Assembly: GCF_001625305.1 (NCBI RefSeq)
Contig: NW_017802602.1
Coordinates: 3,495,270 to 3,559,269 of the forward strand
Reading direction: 5' to 3'
From: Branchiostoma belcheri
Taxonomy: Eukaryota; Chordata; Leptocardii; Amphioxiformes; Branchiostomatidae
Length of the DNA stretch: 64,000 nt
Under the pieces are notes generated by a model. It did no database searches, was not told the origin of the DNA, and was given only the letters and a program-made list of their open reading frames with translations. Below, piece by piece: positions 60,401 through 64,000 of the stretch. The stretch's first letter is position 1; the number at the start of each line of letters is the position of its first letter. A program made the translations under genes and the position numbers.

Positions 60401-61580
60401 CCAGGACTTGGTCACCTTCGCCTGTAACTCGGGATACGTACTGACCGGCGCTGCTGCTGCGACCTGCCAAGCTGACGGAACATGGAGTAACCCTGCTCCA
60501 ACATGCACACGTAAGATGTGTTTGACTCTTAGAACAGTTACTGGCAATTATTGTATTCTAATCAGTAGAATGCAGACACAAGATATTGGGATTTTATATC
60601 AAGGTTTGACAGAATGTTTTTTCTACCTTTTCATTGCAGCGGTCGAATGTCCGACTCGGGCGGCCCCAGCTAACGGAGCGGTGAGTCCTACCGGAGCGGT
60701 CTCCTACCCGAACGGGGTCACCTTCACCTGTAACACGGGACACGTACTGAACGGCGCTGCTGCTGCGACCTGCCAAGCTGACGGAACATGGAGTAACCCT
60801 GCTCCAACATGCACACGTAAGATGAGTTTGACTCTTGGAACAGTTACTGGAAAGTATTGTATTCTAATCAGTACAATGCAGACACAACATATTGGGATTT
60901 TATATCAAGGTTTGACAGAATGTTTCTTTCTACCTTTCAATTGAAGCGGTCGAATGTCCGGCTCGGGCGTCCCCAGCTAACGGAGCGGTGAGTCCTACCG
61001 GAGCGGTCTCCTACCCGAACGGGATCACCTTCACCTGTAACTCGGGATACGTACTGAAGGGAGCTGCTGCTTCGACATGCCAAGCTGACGGAACATGGAG
61101 TAATCCTGCTCCAACATGCACACGTAAGATGTGTTTGACTCTTAGAACAGTTACTGGCAATAATTGCATTCTAATCAGTAGAATGCAGACACAAGATATT
61201 GAGATTTTATATCAAGGTTTGACAGGCTGTTTTTTTTTTCTACCTTTTTATTGCAGCGGTCGAATGTCCGGCTCTGACTGCCCCAGCTAACGGAGCGGTG
61301 AGTCCTACCGGAGCGGTCTCCTACCCGAACGGGGCCACCTTCACCTGTAACACGGGATACGTACTGAGCGGCGCTGCTACTTCGACCTGCCAAGCTGACG
61401 GAACGTGGAGTAACCCTGCTCCAACATGCACACGTAAGATGAATTTTTACCTTCGCCAAGAAGGCTATGTTTTAATTGGCGTTCGGGCGTCTGTGTGTGT
61501 GTGTGCGTGCGAATGTGTGTGTGTGTGTGTGTGTGTGTGCGTGCGAATGTGTATGTGTGTGTGTGTGTGTGTGTGCATGT

Positions 61581-61641
<61 letters not shown>

Positions 61642-63053
61642 CAGGATAACTCGACAAGGCTTTGATGGATTGTCTTGAAATGATTAAGATTTTGGGTCCC
61701 TGGTGACTTTTTATGGTACTGCAGCTGAACTTCCAGTTTTGATATCTCGTGATCTGGACATATCCTACTTTGTGGAAGGAATACATTTTGATTCGATTCT
61801 CTACTTTGCCAAATGTGTTTCTTTTTGTACTCTCGATTGTAGCGGTCCAATGTCCGGCTCGGGCGGTCCCAGCTAACGGAGCGGTGAGTCCTACCGGAGC
61901 GGTCTCCTACCCGAACGGGGTCACCTTCACCTGTAACTTGGGATACGTACTGAACGGTGCTGCTGCTGCAACGTGCCAAGCTGACGGAACATGGAGTAAC
62001 CCTGTTCCAGCATGCACACGTAAGATGTGTTTGACTCTTAGAACAGTTACTGGCAATTATTGTATTCTAATCAGTACAATGCAGACACAAGATATTGGGA
62101 TTTTATGTCAAGGTTTGACAGAATGTTTTTTTTCTACCTTTTCATTGTAGCGGTCGAATGTCCGGCTCGGGCGGCCCCAGCTAACGGAGCGGTGAGTCCT
62201 ACAGGAGCGGTCTCCTACCCGAACGGGGTCACCTTCACCTGTAACTCGGGATACGTACTGACCGGCGCTGCTGCTGCGACCTGCCAAGCTGACGGAACGT
62301 GGAGTAACCCTGCTCCAACATGCACACGTAAGATGTGTTTGACTCTTACACCAGTTACCTGCAATAATTGCATTCTAATCAGTAGAATGCATGCAAACAC
62401 AAGATATTGAGATTTTATATCAAGGTTTGACAGAATGTTTTTTTCTACCTTTTCATTGCAGCGGTCGAATGTCCGGTTCGGGCGGCCCCAGCTAACGGAG
62501 CGGTGAGTCCTACCGGAGCGAACTTCTACCAGGACGTGGTCACCTTCACCTGTAACCCGGGATACGAACTGAACGGCGCTGCTGCTGCGACCTGCCAAGC
62601 TGACGGAACATGGAGTCATCCTGTTCCAACATGCGAGAGTAAGAAAACTTTCAAGTTAATATATGCTAGCAATGTCCATGAGATTTTATTACTTCTTCGT
62701 TAAGAAATTCAACAGCATAGTAAAGAGTGGTTTAGAATGACATTACTTTACCTTTCTGTATTTAAATCAAGAATTGACAGACGGATTCAGACGGAACAAT
62801 ATAAAATGCATTGAAAGATTCTTAACTCATCAGAAAGTAGTCATTCAACTTATCTGAATCTCGCAGTTCCTACAACCTGGACAACCCCGTTGTGGACCGG
62901 CACCCCACTCAGCGCCAGCTCCTGTGGAAATCAAACTGTTTTCAACAGTGATTCCGGCAGCTTTACCTCCCCGAACTGGCCGGGTCCCTATCCCCTGTCC
63001 GCCAACTGCACCTGGCAGATCAACGTCAGCCCGGGAAACGTGGTGATGATACG
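54455..63053 (+). CDS. Sushi (CCP)/CUB-domain protein, 5' part (continues beyond window)
   Basis: Exons: 54455-54459 (ATGAG), 55958-56043, 58381-58560, 59580-59765, eight CCP exons (60028-60204, 60334-60510, 60640-60816, 60947-61123, 61257-61433, 61843-62019, 62151-62327, 62462-62638) and 62867-63053. All phases agree. Residues [17 protein letters not shown] form a signal peptide. Two divergent CCP modules follow ([10 protein letters not shown]..; [10 protein letters not shown].., [10 protein letters not shown]). Then come eight near-identical CCPs ([41 protein letters not shown]), each with four Cys. The last exon opens a CUB domain ([24 protein letters not shown]). CCP and CUB modules bind proteins and glycans in complement and adhesion proteins. 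The rest of the CUB, and whether it is secreted or membrane-bound, lies past 64000. The tiny first exon is inferred from phase and signal only. Confidence 0.85.
56155..56445. repeat. Purine-rich (GAGACA/GA)n repeat
   Basis: About 290 bases of GAGAGACAGAGA-type repeats, 110 bases after the signal-peptide exon. Open frames on both strands (Arg/Glu or Ser/Leu runs) are not genes. Confidence 0.95.
56653..57042. mobile_element. Harbinger-like MITE, 390 bp, 33-bp perfect TIRs, TAA TSD
   Basis: Left arm 56653-56685 (GGCCATGTTGATTTGATT..) and right arm 57010-57042 are exact inverse copies, flanked by TAA at 56650-56652 and 57043-57045. A 3-bp TAA/TTA duplication is typical of PIF/Harbinger. No transposase inside. 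It sits in the long intron of the CCP gene. Confidence 0.88.
57440..57830. repeat. Possible LINE-type 3' ends
   Basis: Ends in TTGATTGATGATTGATTGATT (57519-57541) and, after about 290 bases, in CATTCATTCATTC (57815-57829). Short tandem tails like these are common at non-LTR 3' ends. No reverse transcriptase is recognisable. Confidence 0.35.
57910..58060 (+). repeat. Dispersed repeat (partner of 7905-8060)
   Basis: CTGGGTCAGTCTACTGAGGAAGACC at the start and CAACTGACAGATGAACTT at the end, in inverse orientation to the eIF3B copy. Confidence 0.6.
58561..59579. other. Intron of the CCP gene, nothing coding
   Basis: AT-rich. A palindrome-like CATTTGCTTTGCAAATG lies near 58827-58844. No exon with matching phase recognised. 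Confidence 0.4.
60028..62638 (+). repeat. Array of eight 177-nt CCP exons with homogenised introns
   Basis: Exon starts are spaced 306, 306, 307, 310, 586, 308 and 311 bases. Each exon is 177 nt and phase 1-1. The roughly 130-base introns are also nearly identical (GTAAGATGTGTTTGACTC.., GGTTTGACAGAATGTT..). The fifth intron is enlarged by a (TG)n tract and a dispersed repeat. Confidence 0.95.
61434..61842. repeat. Enlarged CCP-array intron with (TG)n and dispersed repeat
   Basis: (TG)n at about 61494-61638, then CGACAAGGCTTTGATGGATTG..CTGCAGCTGAACTTCCAG..ATCTGGACAT, the same family as 30865-31090. The acceptor here is TAG in a new context, but the exon that follows remains 177 nt and in phase. 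Confidence 0.85.
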
Positions 63054-64000
63054 GTGAGTCCTGCTGGCAATTTTTACACAAAATCTTCAGATAATTTCAT
63101 GTCTTAATCAGGTCACAGACCCTTGACATTTTTTTGCCCTGCAATGGTGTAGTTACTTCAGCATTCGTTGCGTTTCGCTGCGGTGTGATGCGTTGCACGA
63201 GCCCCTCAAATCGTACATATACAGGGCATTATATAGATGGTACTGTATGTGCAATCCCATATGATACATATATGGGTCCCGCAGGCCGAGGGTTCAACAG
63301 TGATCATTGTCATTGCATGTCAATCACCATCCTGTTCATCATAAACTAAGCATCGTTTTAGGTACAAATTGCAACCATTATGATGTATTCTTGCTAGCTA
63401 CTAAACTATAGAAGCATGTACTTTCATTACATAAAAAATATTGTGTGTAATGTTACATACATTTGTACACAAAGTGTTACAATGATACTTTGCGTATGCA
63501 AAGTAGGTACGTTATATTTTGCCATATACCTACAGTCATTTGTAATGTCTAAGTAGTAGGATTTTTATGTGATTTTACATATTAGTAGAATTCACGAAAT
63601 ATAGCTGTACGCTCTGGCATTATTATAAGCCGTACGAGTATAAGGCATAACTTGTCGTGAGAACCCGGCAATTCCAATTGCTTTGTAGGATAATGGATCA
63701 TTAACAGTGATACAGGGAATGACAACACATAACACATATATTTCTACCGATTCTGTTTAAATCAAGGGCATTGCATAATGTCATTGCTTATAGTTACAGC
63801 GACAACAGTAGATAGCTTTAAGCTCGGGTTGGCATATGATGGCCCGCCTCAGCAGTAGCTGATATGCGGTGGAGCGGTAGGTAGGTAGGTAGGCCCAGTA
63901 CATGGGCCATCCCTGCCCCCAGAGGTAATCAGGACTCCAAGTGCGGCCATGTAAATAGAGTTTAAGCACAATTTCGGTTCTTTTTTTTTTTTTTTTTTTT
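63054..64000. other. Intron after the CUB exon to window end
   Basis: AT-rich, no further exon recognised. 63880-63895 is a GGTA run, and the window ends in a run of at least 20 T at 63980-64000. Confidence 0.5.

Noticed and set aside
60028-62638. CRISPR-like regular repeat array
   Set aside because: Units are 177-nt coding exons plus about 130-base introns with splice signals in an animal gene, not short palindromic repeats with unique spacers.

Overview
The window looks like nuclear DNA of a cephalochordate (lancelet, Branchiostoma-like). This is inferred from conserved animal genes split into many short exons by introns of about 0.1-2 kb with GT-AG ends, expanded LRR-transmembrane and Sushi/CUB receptor genes, tRNA-derived SINEs, many small TIR transposons, and an assembly gap flanked by a duplicated sequence as expected from a highly heterozygous genome. 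No species-level proof is possible from the sequence alone.

Layout. (1) 485-2268, plus: the last five coding exons of ornithine transcarbamylase. Then a quiet stretch and a minisatellite (3521-4256). (2) 4923-15244, minus: a complete 17-exon eIF3B gene (694 codons; the exon sum is an exact multiple of three). Two of its introns carry tandem copies of half an exon plus a splice site. (3) 16437-23362, plus, head-to-head with eIF3B across about 1.2 kb: a complete 14-exon RAP80/UIMC1 homologue (754 codons) with a SUMO-interaction motif, two UIMs, a coding tandem repeat, the Abraxas-interacting region and one degenerate zinc finger. (4) 23.5-28 kb: transposon-rich intergenic DNA, with a 1-kb TIR element bearing about 165-bp near-perfect arms. 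(5) 28274-30406, minus: a two-exon LRR transmembrane protein with repeated PYAV-type tyrosine motifs in its tail. (6) 33499-34095, minus: an intronless ARL4-type small GTPase.

(7) 36.4-49.1 kb: a tandem segmental duplication with units of about 6-6.5 kb, each carrying one intronless LRR transmembrane receptor gene. The two paralogues are nearly identical outside the LRR array but have about 17 versus 10 LRR modules. The first copy has a one-base frameshift. (8) 49912-52746, plus: an intronless receptor tyrosine kinase (944 codons) with an apparent cadherin-like N-terminus, EGF modules, one Ig-like domain and an active-looking kinase. (9) 54455 to beyond the window end, plus: a secreted or membrane Sushi(CCP)/CUB protein. 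It has a 5-nt first coding segment, a signal-peptide exon, two divergent CCP exons, eight near-identical 177-nt CCP exons repeating about every 307 bp, and a CUB exon.

How they fit together. The first half is housekeeping: urea-cycle or arginine metabolism, translation initiation, and ubiquitin-dependent DNA damage signalling. The second half is a cluster of cell-surface recognition genes (three LRR-TM, one RTK, one CCP/CUB) evolving by tandem duplication at gene, exon and repeat-module level. This resembles the expanded innate-recognition repertoires reported for amphioxus; an immune role is inference. The strongest candidates for something new are the LRR-module copy variation between twin receptors, the homogenised CCP exon array, and the intronless cadherin/EGF/Ig kinase.
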